From assembly GCA_035295985.1 (NCBI GenBank), contig DATHBT010000151.1, positions 1-11,177 on the forward strand: DNA of 11,177 bases, given 5' to 3'. The number at the start of each line of letters is the position of its first letter. Position 1 is the first letter of the stretch. This DNA comes from JAIVGV01 sp035295985 (GTDB lineage: Bacteria; Acidobacteriota; Blastocatellia; Pyrinomonadales; Pyrinomonadaceae). Positions 1-6,509 of the stretch are shown piece after piece. Under the pieces are notes generated by a model. It searched no databases. It was given only the letters and a program-made list of their open reading frames with translations, and was not told the origin of the DNA. The translations under genes and the position numbers were made by a program.

Positions 1-32
1 GCTAACAGCTAATAGCTAACAGCTAACAGCTT
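1..32. repeat. Heptamer repeat arm (GCTAACA units), cut by window edge
   Basis: Four head-to-tail 7-bp units occupy 1-28 (GCTAACA, GCTAATA, GCTAACA, GCTAACA), followed by GCTT. The tract ends directly at the stop codon of the minus-strand diguanylate cyclase (33-35). Read in that gene's sense, the repeat is TGTTAGC, the same orientation relative to the stop codon as the arm downstream of ytxJ at 6009. It is probably one arm of an inverted element whose partner lies outside the window; the partner is inferred, not seen. Confidence 0.8.
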
Positions 33-929
33 CTAACGGCTGAGAACTTCTTCCGCCTCGGCGGGTTCGGCCTCCGGGTGCGGCTCGCCGGAGATTTTGA
101 GGTGGGCGATGCGGTTCTTGCCGGTGTTCTTGACCTCGTACATCGTGTCGTCGGCCTGCTTGATCATCGCGTCAACGGTGCGCGGCGGCGTCGTCCAGGT
201 CACCACGCCGACGCTGAAGCTGATCGGCCAGCGGTTGTCGGCCGCGACGCGCGTCAGGCACTCGCGCACGCGCATGACGACGGCGCGGGCCGCTGCGTCG
301 TCCGTCTCCGGCATCAGCAGGACGAACTCGTCGCCGCCCAATCTTGCGACCGAGTCGATTTCGCGCACGCCGCCGCGCAGCGTGTCGGTCAGGGCGCGCA
401 GCGCGGCGTCGCCGGCCGTGTGGCCGAAGTGGTCGTTGAGCTCCTTGAAGTCGTCTATGTCGAGATATGCGACGGTGAAGGGTTGGCGGTGGCGGCGCGC
501 GCGCTTGATCTCCATCTCGGCCGCCTCGAAGAAGGAGCGGCGGTTGAGCGCGCCGGTCAGCGCGTCGGTGCGCGCGGCCGCGCGCTCCTGTTCGAGCGAG
601 CGGCGCAGGGCCGAGACGAAGTAGGTGACGAAGAGGAACGCGCCTAATCTGGCCGCGAAGTTAAAGACGGGGACGAGCGGGCGCGTCTCGAAGCCGCGGC
701 CCATCCCCTCGGAGACGAAATAAGCGACCGCGCCGACGGCGGAGATGAGGACGCCCGCGCGCCGGCCGACGAGCCACGCCGCCGCGAAGACCGGCACGAG
801 GTAGAAAAGCAGGAAGGTGAAGCCCGGCCCGGCCCAGTGCTTGGCGAGCGCGATCAGGAGGACGGCCGCGAGGCTGAGCGCGACGACTATCGCGCGGGGG
901 AGCCGTTCGAGGCGGTCGAGTAGCAGCAT
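33..929 (-). CDS. Membrane-anchored GGDEF diguanylate cyclase
   Basis: The protein probably makes cyclic di-GMP from two GTP at the inner membrane. The start at 929 (298 residues) is chosen because GGAG lies 8 nt upstream; an in-frame start at 983 would add 18 polar residues and lacks this support. Residues 13-31, 37-55, 58-73 and 88-107 form about four hydrophobic segments and match no sensor domain I can name. A short linker leads into the catalytic domain from about residue 120 (TDALTGALNRR). It has the metal-binding LDIDDFK region (from D157) and an intact GGDEF motif at 198-202. The sequence R189-E-I-D192, five residues before GGDEF, fits the RxxD inhibitory site, so product feedback is likely. 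An acidic, Pro/Glu-rich tail ends the protein. It diverges from the DUF4384 gene. Catalytic activity is inferred from motifs; the stimulus is unknown. Confidence 0.95.
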   Translation of the reverse strand: MLLLDRLERLPRAIVVALSLAAVLLIALAKHWAGPGFTFLLFYLVPVFAAAWLVGRRAGVLISAVGAVAYFVSEGMGRGFETRPLVPVFNFAARLGAFLFVTYFVSALRRSLEQERAAARTDALTGALNRRSFFEAAEMEIKRARRHRQPFTVAYLDIDDFKELNDHFGHTAGDAALRALTDTLRGGVREIDSVARLGGDEFVLLMPETDDAAARAVVMRVRECLTRVAADNRWPISFSVGVVTWTTPPRTVDAMIKQADDTMYEVKNTGKNRIAHLKISGEPHPEAEPAEAEEVLSR

Positions 930-982
930 TGAAAATTCTCCGGCGGTCGGGGGTTCGGGAGAACGTCTTCGCGCGCGGCCCA

Positions 983-1009
983 ATCATACCGCCGGGGGTT
1001 CGATGGCAA
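983..1009 (-). promoter_or_regulatory. Candidate sigma-70 promoter for the diguanylate cyclase
   Basis: On the minus strand TATGAT (988-983, five of six consensus bases) lies 15 nt downstream of TTGCCA (1009-1004); taking the -35 box as TTTGCC gives a 16-nt spacer. It would start transcription about 45-50 nt upstream of the chosen ATG at 929. The spacer is slightly short, so this is a candidate only. Confidence 0.4.
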
Positions 1010-1060
1010 AAGCCTCTTTTCAGGTTGTCGGCGATGGGAGCGCCGCGGGGCGCGCGGGAG

Positions 1061-1090
1061 TTCCCACGGCGCGACCGCGCGTGCTAGACT
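1061..1090 (+). promoter_or_regulatory. Candidate extended -10 promoter for the DUF4384 gene
   Basis: TTCCCA (1061-1066) and TAGACT (1085-1090) are separated by 18 nt, and TGC directly before TAGACT gives an extended -10 form. It would leave a leader of roughly 165 nt before the ATG at 1265, containing the hairpin at 1192-1215. The boxes are imperfect, so confidence is low. Confidence 0.3.
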
Positions 1091-1191
1091 TCGCCGTGCG
1101 GCGCATCGCGCCGGCCGTCGTCGGCGACGCCCGGCCGCCTGTCACAGTCTCCCCCACGTCTAACGACCACCTCGCAAGGTACTGACCCACT

Positions 1192-1215
1192 GAACCCGCC
1201 ACACGCGGCGGGTTC
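1192..1215 (+). promoter_or_regulatory. Hairpin in the DUF4384 leader
   Basis: GAACCCGCC (1192-1200) and GGCGGGTTC (1207-1215) are perfect inverted arms of 9 bp around a 6-nt loop. No T-run follows, so it is not a typical intrinsic terminator. It lies about 50 nt before the DUF4384 start codon and could be a leader structure or a protein-binding palindrome; its function is unknown. Confidence 0.45.
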
Positions 1216-1264
1216 CACCGAAACTCCGCGACGCGCTGCACATACGGCCCCCGAACCGAAACGA

Positions 1265-2248
1265 ATGCGCCTCAACTCTCACGTCCCGCAAGTCGCACTC
1301 GCGCTGGCGCTCGGCCTCGCCGTCGTTGCCGTGCGCGCTCAGCAGGCGACGCAGGCGGAAGAGGGCGGCGCGGTGCGCGGCGCGTTCCGCAACACGCGCC
1401 CCGGCGCGAACCGCGCGGGCAAGAAGGACGCGCCCGCGCAGACGAGTGCGGCGCAGCCGGCGGGCGCGAAACCCGCTGGCGGAACGAACGGCGCGGGCAG
1501 GCAGCGGGGTTCGCTCGCGAAGGCCACCAAGCCTAACGGGGCGGAGGTGAAGAGCACGGCCCCGGCCGCGGTCGGCCCGCTGCTCTCGCACGCGGCCGGC
1601 GAGGAGAAGCCCCCCGGCATCGCGCTCGGCTACACGCTCTTCATGCGCGCGCCGACGGGCGAGGCCGTGCGCGTGAGCAACACGCGCGAGTTCAAGTCGG
1701 GCGATTCCGTCCGCCTGCTGATCGAGACGAACACGGACGGCTACCTCTACATCTTCAACGCGGAGAACGACACCGATCCGCTGATGATCTTCCCGAACGC
1801 CAAGCTCCAGCGCGGCGCGAACTTAATCCGCGCGCACGTCCCCTACGAAATCCCTTCGAGCGCGGAGGCGGACGAGAACCTGCGCTGGCTCAGCTTCGAC
1901 GACCGGCCCGCCCGGGAGCGCGTCTATTTCATCGTCTCGCGCAAGCCGCTCGAAGGCGTGCCGGCGGGCGAGGCGCTGGTCAGGTGGTGCGCCGAGACGA
2001 GTTCGGAGGCGTGCGCCTGGTCGCCGCAGCCCGGGCAGTGGGACGCCATCAAAAAGAGCGCGAACCGCGAGCAGGTGGCGACGAGCCGCGCGGCCGACGA
2101 GGGACACACCGAGACGCCGGCCGAGCACGAGGCGGCCACGCGCGGCCTGGGACTGGCGGCCGACGCGCCGCTCCCCTCCGTCATCTACATGATCACCTCC
2201 GCGAACGCCGAGATACTCGTCGCCGCCGTCGATCTGATCCACCGCTGA
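1265..2248 (+). CDS. Secreted DUF4384 domain protein
   Basis: This 327-residue protein starts with an export signal: a hydrophobic stretch at about residues 9-23 and a likely cleavage after VRA before QQAT (about residue 25). Residues 26-115 are low-complexity and rich in Ala, Gly, Lys and Arg, probably a disordered linker. The region from about residue 118 to 245 has the DUF4384 pattern: a variable strand (GYTLFMRAP), the segment with F-x-SGD-x-VRLLIETN, DGYLYIFN, then LMIFPN and a late strand with YFIVS. Cys242 and Cys250 could form a disulfide. DUF4384 is a beta-rich domain of unknown function found in secreted proteins and at the C-terminus of some caspase-family proteins. Its placement about 200 bp before a CHAT peptidase-like gene suggests a shared job. 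No Shine-Dalgarno is visible before the ATG. The family call is from remembered motifs. Confidence 0.85.
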   Translation: MRLNSHVPQVALALALGLAVVAVRAQQATQAEEGGAVRGAFRNTRPGANRAGKKDAPAQTSAAQPAGAKPAGGTNGAGRQRGSLAKATKPNGAEVKSTAPAAVGPLLSHAAGEEKPPGIALGYTLFMRAPTGEAVRVSNTREFKSGDSVRLLIETNTDGYLYIFNAENDTDPLMIFPNAKLQRGANLIRAHVPYEIPSSAEADENLRWLSFDDRPARERVYFIVSRKPLEGVPAGEALVRWCAETSSEACAWSPQPGQWDAIKKSANREQVATSRAADEGHTETPAEHEAATRGLGLAADAPLPSVIYMITSANAEILVAAVDLIHR

Positions 2249-2374
2249 GTGCGTTCGGGGTTGCGGAGTTCAGCGCCCGCGCCCGCGCCGCGTCAGGCTT
2301 CCCGCCAAGCACACTAAAGCTGGAAACCGGAACATCCCGGTCGGGTAACGCCGGCCGCAGGCAGTCTTTGATCC

Positions 2375-2398
2375 GAACCGTCTCCCTTTTTCCGCGTA
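2375..2398 (+). promoter_or_regulatory. Possible ECF-sigma-type promoter before the CHAT gene
   Basis: GAAC (2375-2378) and CGTA (2395-2398) are separated by 16 nt, which resembles the AAC-centred -35 and CGT-type -10 of many ECF sigma factor promoters. It lies about 50 nt before the ATG at 2449, in the 200-bp gap after the DUF4384 gene. These are short words in GC-rich DNA, so a chance match is possible. No sigma or anti-sigma gene is in the window. Confidence 0.22.
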
Positions 2399-2448
2399 AC
2401 GTAGAGGTGACAGAAAACCTCGCTTCAGAGCAAGCCCGGAGATTTACC

Positions 2449-5322
2449 ATGAAGACCAGCACTCGTATCGTCGGAACCGCCCTCGCGCTGCTCGTCGCGC
2501 TCACGCCGCTCGCGCCCCGAGCGTCGGCCGCGCGCGCGAACACCGCGGCGCAACAGCCCGGTCAGAACTTGCAGGCTACGGACGCGTTGCGCCGCGGGCG
2601 CGAGCTGCTCAAGCGCGGCAAGAGCGATCAGGCGCTCCCGCTGCTTGAGACCGCCCAGCGCCTCTACACGCAGGCCAACTCGCTGCGCGGCCTCGCCGCA
2701 ACGCACGACGCGCTCGGCGACCTCTACGCGCGCCAGGGCCAGTTCTCCCGCGCCGTGCCGCACTACCGCGACGCCTTCGAGAAATTCGCCGCCGCAGACA
2801 AGCGCGTCGAATCAACGGCCGCCACGGCCGACCGCCTGACGAACACCAACACCGCCTCGACCGTCGCCAAGTTCGACGACAGCGACTTCAACGCCAACCT
2901 GATGCTCGCCAAGACCGGCGAGGCACTCTTCCGCGCCGGGAACGTCTCCGAGTCGGGTTCGACCTATTCGCGCATGAACGTTAAGCGGCCCGGCGGCGCG
3001 GTCAGCAAGGTCAAACGCTTCGGCGGCTTCGGCGGCTTCGGCGGCCTGCTCGCGGGCGGCGGCTCCAAAGCCGACATCGCCTCGACCGCCGCGGGCGTCG
3101 CAGGCTCGGCCTACTCCATCCAGCAGAACTTCGAGTTCTACCGCCAGAGCATCCTCTACGCGACCTACGCGCTCGGCCTCGGCCGCGTGGCCTTCCACAA
3201 CAACCAGCTCGACGCCGCGCAGAAGCATTTCCAGGATGCGCTCGACGTTCTCGGCTCGAACCTGCCCGGCATCGGCAACGTCGGCCAGATTCGCCGCTTC
3301 CGCGCCGCCGCCCGCACCGGCTTAGGCGACGTGGCAATACGCACCAACAACCCCTCGAACGCGCTCAAGCTCTACACGGATGCGGCGAAGGGCGCGCAGG
3401 CCGACAAGCGCCCAGACCTCGCGTGGCCCGCGCTCCGCGGTCAGGGGCGCGCGCGTCTGGCTATGGCCGCGCAGGAGCGGCCCGGCCAGAAGCGCCAGAA
3501 GTTGCAGGAGGAGGCCGTCGCCTCCTACCGCGAGGCGTTGCAGACGATTGAGACTGTGAGGCAGGGAACCGTCCGCGCCGACGAGGCGCGCACGACCTTC
3601 CTCGCCACGACCAAAGACGTGTTTGACGAGGCCGTCGCCGCGCTGGCCGAACTCGCGCTCGCCTCCCAGTCGGCCGGCGGCAACCTCGAAGGCCAGTCGC
3701 TCGCCTACGCGGCCGAGGCGTTCCGCGTCGTCGAACAAAGCCGCGCCCGCTCGCTCCTCGACATGCTGAGCGAGGGCGGCGCGGAGATCACGCAGGGGCT
3801 GCCCGCCGATCTCGTCAAGCGCAAGCAGGAGAACCTTGAGCGGCAGCACGAGATCGCGCAGGAGCTGTCGGGCGTGAGCCTCACGGGCGAAGCGCCGAAG
3901 GAGTCGGTCGGGAAGCTCGAAGAGGAGCTGGAAAAACTCGCAACCGAGTACGACTCCATCGAGAACCAGATCAGGGCGGCCAACCCGCGCTACGGCCAGT
4001 TGACGGCCGCGCAGCCGCTCACGCTCGCCGAAGTCCAGCAGCGCGTGCTCGACGACGGAACCGTGCTCGCCGAGTACGCCATGGGCCGCGAGAATTCTTA
4101 CCTCTGGGTTGTGACGAAGACGACTGCCGCGCTCTACCGGCTGCCGGGGCGCGAACAGGTCGAGCGGCAGGTCGCGGAGTTCCGCGATCAGATCGTGCCG
4201 CAAAGCCTGCGCCGCTCCGTCATAGAGCTGGCGGGCCAGACGCGCGGCCTCGGGGACGAGCGCGGCCTCAACCTCGGCACGACGGCCGCCGCTGCCGGCA
4301 ACGCCGGGCCTTTCACCAAGGCGGCGCACACGCTCTACCAGACCATCCTCGCGCCGGCCGCGCAGCTAGTCGCAGACAAGCGCCTGCTCGTCGTCGCAGA
4401 CGGCGCGCTCAACTACGTGCCCTTCGAGGCGCTCGTCACAGCGCCCGGCGGAACGGACTACTCGGCGCTGCCCTACCTCATCAAGACGAATGAAGTCGTG
4501 TACGCGCCATCGGCCTCGGTCGTCGCGGCCGTGCGCGCGCAGCAGGGCGGCACGCAAACGGGCACGGGGATGCTCGTCGTCGCAGACCCAATCTTCGATC
4601 CAACGGACGCGCGAGCGAAGAGCGCGCCGGCTGCGCAAACAGCGGACGACGGAGCGCGAAGCAACTTCTCGTTCGCGGCTGCCGTAGCCGACGTGACCGG
4701 CGCGAAGGAGACGCCCGCGGCCGGCTTCCGCCTCGCGCGCCTGACGGGCACGCGCACCGAAGCCGAAGAGATCGGCAAGATCGCGCGCGCGTCAGGCATC
4801 ACGTCCGACGTGTGGCTCGACTTCGACGCCTCGGAGGCGAACGTGCGCGCGCGCGACATCTCGAAGTACCGCGTCGTCCACATCGCCACGCACGGGCTGC
4901 TCAACACCGAGCGCCCGCAGTACACGGGCGTCGTCCTCACTCTCGTCGGCAACCGCGAGTCGGACGGGTTCCTCCGCACCGACGAAATCTTCAACCTCCG
5001 CCTCGGCGCGCAGCTCGTCGTCCTCTCTGCATGCGAGACGGGCCTCGGCCGCGAGAAGCGGGGCGAGGGCGTCATCGGACTGACGCGCGCCTTCATGTAC
5101 GCGGGCGCGCCCACCGTGGGCGTCAGCCTGTGGTCTGTCGCCGACCGCTCGACGGCCGAGCTGATGTCCGACTTCTACAAGCGGCTGTTGACGAAGCAAT
5201 CGGCCACCACGCCGGCGGCCCTTCGCGCCGCGCAGCAGCAGATGATCGGAGGCAAACGCTACAGCGCGCCCTTCTACTGGGCGCCCTTCGTCCTCATCGG
5301 CGACTGGAACAGCAAGGCGTAA
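2449..5322 (+). CDS. Secreted TPR-CHAT (caspase-like) protein
   Basis: This 957-residue protein is a candidate caspase-like cysteine peptidase outside the cytoplasm. The start at 2449 is chosen because GGAG lies 7 nt upstream and a signal peptide begins there (hydrophobic core at about residues 8-22, then PRASA-ARA near 30). TPR-like helical repeats cover about residues 44-115 and 225-400. Between them is a glycine-rich segment at 191-206, encoded by three perfect copies of the 9-bp word TTCGGCGGC (3019-3045). A charged, probably coiled-coil stretch covers about 452-510. The CHAT domain spans about 620-957, with ADGALNYVPFEAL, HIATHG (His815), SACETGLG (Cys862) and a C-terminal FYWAPFVLIGDW. 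His and Cys are the expected caspase-type dyad and both are present. CHAT domains act in separase-like peptidases and in TPR-CHAT effectors such as Csx29; most of those are cytoplasmic, so the signal peptide is notable. Substrate and trigger are unknown. Confidence 0.94.
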   Translation: MKTSTRIVGTALALLVALTPLAPRASAARANTAAQQPGQNLQATDALRRGRELLKRGKSDQALPLLETAQRLYTQANSLRGLAATHDALGDLYARQGQFSRAVPHYRDAFEKFAAADKRVESTAATADRLTNTNTASTVAKFDDSDFNANLMLAKTGEALFRAGNVSESGSTYSRMNVKRPGGAVSKVKRFGGFGGFGGLLAGGGSKADIASTAAGVAGSAYSIQQNFEFYRQSILYATYALGLGRVAFHNNQLDAAQKHFQDALDVLGSNLPGIGNVGQIRRFRAAARTGLGDVAIRTNNPSNALKLYTDAAKGAQADKRPDLAWPALRGQGRARLAMAAQERPGQKRQKLQEEAVASYREALQTIETVRQGTVRADEARTTFLATTKDVFDEAVAALAELALASQSAGGNLEGQSLAYAAEAFRVVEQSRARSLLDMLSEGGAEITQGLPADLVKRKQENLERQHEIAQELSGVSLTGEAPKESVGKLEEELEKLATEYDSIENQIRAANPRYGQLTAAQPLTLAEVQQRVLDDGTVLAEYAMGRENSYLWVVTKTTAALYRLPGREQVERQVAEFRDQIVPQSLRRSVIELAGQTRGLGDERGLNLGTTAAAAGNAGPFTKAAHTLYQTILAPAAQLVADKRLLVVADGALNYVPFEALVTAPGGTDYSALPYLIKTNEVVYAPSASVVAAVRAQQGGTQTGTGMLVVADPIFDPTDARAKSAPAAQTADDGARSNFSFAAAVADVTGAKETPAAGFRLARLTGTRTEAEEIGKIARASGITSDVWLDFDASEANVRARDISKYRVVHIATHGLLNTERPQYTGVVLTLVGNRESDGFLRTDEIFNLRLGAQLVVLSACETGLGREKRGEGVIGLTRAFMYAGAPTVGVSLWSVADRSTAELMSDFYKRLLTKQSATTPAALRAAQQQMIGGKRYSAPFYWAPFVLIGDWNSKA

Positions 5323-5340
5323 AGGCGTTAACTGAGACTG

Positions 5341-5393
5341 AAGACGACGAAAGCGCGGGCGCTCAACACGAGGGCCCGCGCTTTCGTCGTCTT
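5341..5393 (+). terminator. 20-bp perfect hairpin after the CHAT gene
   Basis: Bases 5341-5360 and 5374-5393 are perfect reverse complements (20 bp), with a 13-nt loop. The hairpin begins 18 nt after the CHAT stop codon. The 3' arm ends in TCGTCGTCTTT, which has only short T-runs, so it may act as an imperfect intrinsic terminator or as an RNA 3'-end stabiliser. Transcription could also be blocked from the opposite side because the arms are symmetrical. Confidence 0.7.
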
Positions 5394-5423
5394 TGGGCTG
5401 GCTTCCTCAGCGTACGAGTGCAG

Positions 5424-5505
5424 ACGGGTCAGTACCGCCCGCGGTAGCGGGTGGGTGTGGGTAACGTCGGCGACCCGCCCGCTACCGCGGGCGGTACTGA
5501 CCCGT
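5424..5505. repeat. 33-bp inverted repeat, MITE- or REP-like
   Basis: The arms 5424-5456 and 5473-5505 are reverse complements over 33 bp with a single T/C difference that still allows a G-U pair; the loop is 16 nt. Each arm also contains its own smaller inverted repeat, TACCGC next to GCGGTA. Weak complementarity continues outside the arms (AGTGCAG at 5417-5423 against CTGTACACT at 5512-5520). It carries no gene. It could be a non-autonomous mobile element, a REP-type repeat or a second terminator. The word GGTACTGACCC of the right arm recurs at 1178-1188. Confidence 0.75.
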
Positions 5506-5547
5506 TGCCGCCTGTACACTTCATCCCAGCTATATATGCGCCGCTGC

Positions 5548-5576
5548 TTTCCAGAGCGCACTCCGTGCGTTAATAT
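5548..5576 (+). promoter_or_regulatory. Candidate sigma-70 promoter for ytxJ
   Basis: TTTCCA (5548-5553) and TAATAT (5571-5576) are separated by 17 nt, each matching four of six consensus positions. It is one of the few AT-rich spots in the region and lies about 70 nt before the ytxJ start. Transcription from here could serve the whole run of small genes to 8241. Confidence 0.35.
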
Positions 5577-5647
5577 CTGAGAGCTTAAGCCCAACGAAAT
5601 CTTATCAGGGAAGGCTCGCGCCGTCGGCGCGGGCCGGGAGTTTGCAG

Positions 5648-6010
5648 ATGGCCGAAGCCTCGAAGCAGGCCGCGCGGTTCGTCCCCGTCGAAGACGCCTC
5701 GGCGCTCGACGAGCTGTTCGCGCTCTCGCAGGACGCGCCCGTCCTGCTCTTCAAGCACAGCACCACTTGCCCGATCAGCGCGCACGCCTACCGCGAGATG
5801 TCGCGCCTCGACGCGGGCGCGGCTCAATCAGTGTCCCTCGTCGTCGTCCAGGCCGTGCGGCCCCTGTCGAACGAGATCGCCGCACGCACGGGCGTCCGCC
5901 ACGAGTCGCCCCAGGCTATCGTGCTCCGCCGCGGCAGGCCCGTCTGGACGGCCTCGCACTACGACATCACGGCCGCCGAAGTCGAGCGCGCCGTGCGAGA
6001 GAATGAATAG
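5648..6010 (+). CDS. ytxJ: YtxJ-like bacillithiol-system redox protein (DUF2847)
   Basis: This 120-residue protein has a thioredoxin-like layout typical of YtxJ: LLFKHSTTCPIS with a single active-site cysteine (Cys41), an interior strand (SLVVVQAVRPLSNEIAARTGV), a cis-proline loop (HESPQ, Pro88) and a final strand and helix. YtxJ-type proteins are monothiol members proposed to remove bacillithiol from mixed disulfides in the cytoplasm; this role comes from family knowledge. The ATG at 5648 is chosen over an upstream in-frame TTG because GGGAG lies 7 nt before it. The stop codon TAG (6008-6010) is the first element of the heptamer repeat that fills the next gap. The length matches the family. 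Confidence 0.85.
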   Translation: MAEASKQAARFVPVEDASALDELFALSQDAPVLLFKHSTTCPISAHAYREMSRLDAGAAQSVSLVVVQAVRPLSNEIAARTGVRHESPQAIVLRRGRPVWTASHYDITAAEVERAVRENE

Positions 6011-6105
6011 CTGTTAGCTGTTAGCTTTCAGCCGGAAGAGAACAGCTCTCGGCTTGCGCCATCCACGCGCTTCTTGGTTCTGCTAACAGCTAGCAGCTAA
6101 CAGCT
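6009..6105. repeat. Heptad-phased inverted repeat between ytxJ and the DUF971 gene
   Basis: The left arm 6009-6025 and right arm 6089-6105 pair over 17 bp with one G-U pair; the loop is 63 nt. The left arm is built of CTGTTAG units (6011-6017, 6018-6024) and degenerate units of the same 7-bp phase continue into the loop to about 6045, each ending in AG. The right side has units at 6081-6087, 6088-6094 and 6095-6101 based on AGCTAAC. The left arm overlaps the ytxJ stop codon. The right arm ends 4 nt before the next ATG. Confidence 0.85.
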
Positions 6106-6109
6106 TCTT

Positions 6110-6433
6110 ATGACTGACACCCGACGCGGGCCGGCCGTCGAGCCGCGCGAGATCGTGCAGGAGGGCGCGAGCGCCCTGCGGATCACGTGGGGCGACGGGC
6201 GCGAGTGCCGCTACGCGGCTGCCGAGCTGCGGCGGGCCTGCCCGTGCGCGCAGTGCGTCAACGAGTGGACGGGCGAGCAGGTCTTGAAGCCTGAGAGCGT
6301 CGCGGAAGATTTGACGGTCGAGGGCATAGAGATCGTCGGCCGCTATGCGCTCAACTTCCGCTACGGCGACGGCCACCAGACCGGCATCTACAGCTTCCGC
6401 CTCCTGCGCGAGCTGTGCGAGGAAAAGCCGTGA
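6110..6433 (+). CDS. DUF971 (GBBH-like N-terminal domain) protein
   Basis: This 107-residue protein is a stand-alone DUF971 domain, related to the zinc-binding N-terminal domain of gamma-butyrobetaine hydroxylase. The family pattern is clear: ALRITWGDGRECRYAAAELRRACPCAQCVNEWTG is matched in order, with Cys44, Cys46 and Cys49, then IEIVGRYALNFRYGDGHQTGIYSF with His89. These three cysteines and the histidine fit the known zinc site. DUF971 domains also occur with Mrp/ApbC-type iron-sulfur carriers, so a role in iron-sulfur or metal handling is possible but not shown here. The ATG is only 4 nt from the repeat arm and no Shine-Dalgarno is visible. The TGA stop sits inside the first unit of the next repeat. 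Confidence 0.9.
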   Translation: MTDTRRGPAVEPREIVQEGASALRITWGDGRECRYAAAELRRACPCAQCVNEWTGEQVLKPESVAEDLTVEGIEIVGRYALNFRYGDGHQTGIYSFRLLRELCEEKP

Positions 6434-6504
6434 CGGGTAAAGCGTGACGGGTGACAGGGGAAGAAGATCGGATTTGCCTGTTACCCGTCACGCTTTACGG
6501 CTCT
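6428..6504. repeat. Heptad-phased inverted repeat between DUF971 and receiver genes
   Basis: Arms 6437-6458 and 6477-6498 pair over 22 bp with one G-U pair; the loop is 18 nt. Units of 7 bp start at 6428 (CCGTGAC), 6435 (GGGTAAA), 6442 (GCGTGAC) and 6449 (GGGTGAC) on the left, and at 6477, 6484, 6491 and 6498 on the right. The word CGTGACGGGT is directly repeated 14 bp apart (6429 and 6443). The first unit contains the TGA stop of the DUF971 gene (6431-6433). The sequence differs from the TGTTAGC family but keeps the 7-bp phase. Confidence 0.85.
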
Positions 6505-6509
6505 TATCA

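Larger units (their letters stand above)
930..1264. other. Divergent intergenic region with promoter candidates
   Basis: This 335-base gap lies between the divergent diguanylate cyclase and DUF4384 genes. It holds the cyclase ribosome binding site, a minus-strand promoter candidate (983-1009), a plus-strand promoter candidate (1061-1090) and a 9-bp hairpin (1192-1215). The 11-mer GGTACTGACCC at 1178-1188 recurs in the inverted repeat at 5493-5503. Open frames here look like GC-rich chance frames without a good start context, so I call no gene. Confidence 0.6.
5323..5647. other. Intergenic region with two long hairpins and a promoter candidate
   Basis: This 325-base gap separates the CHAT gene from ytxJ. 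It holds a 20-bp perfect hairpin (5341-5393), a 33-bp inverted repeat (5424-5505), an AT-rich patch (TATATAT at 5531-5537), a promoter candidate (5548-5576) and the ytxJ ribosome binding site (GGGAG, 5636-5640). The minus-strand open frame crossing these hairpins has no coding signature, so I call no gene. Confidence 0.7.

Noticed and set aside
817..1185. Plus-strand open frame across the divergent promoter region
   Set aside because: It begins inside the diguanylate cyclase gene on the other strand, has no domain, and would overlap both promoter candidates.
3322..4329. Long minus-strand open frame opposite the CHAT gene
   Set aside because: GC-rich genes often leave long antisense frames; it is Arg/Leu-rich, without a recognisable domain, and the plus-strand gene is certain.
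2449..5322. Type III-E CRISPR-associated TPR-CHAT (Csx29-like)
   Set aside because: The protein has a signal peptide and there is no gRAMP or cas gene in the window, so a Craspase role is not supported.
5328..5594. Minus-strand open frame of 88 codons across the gap after the CHAT gene
   Set aside because: It runs through both hairpins, its sequence is set by the repeats, and it has no domain or good ribosome binding site.
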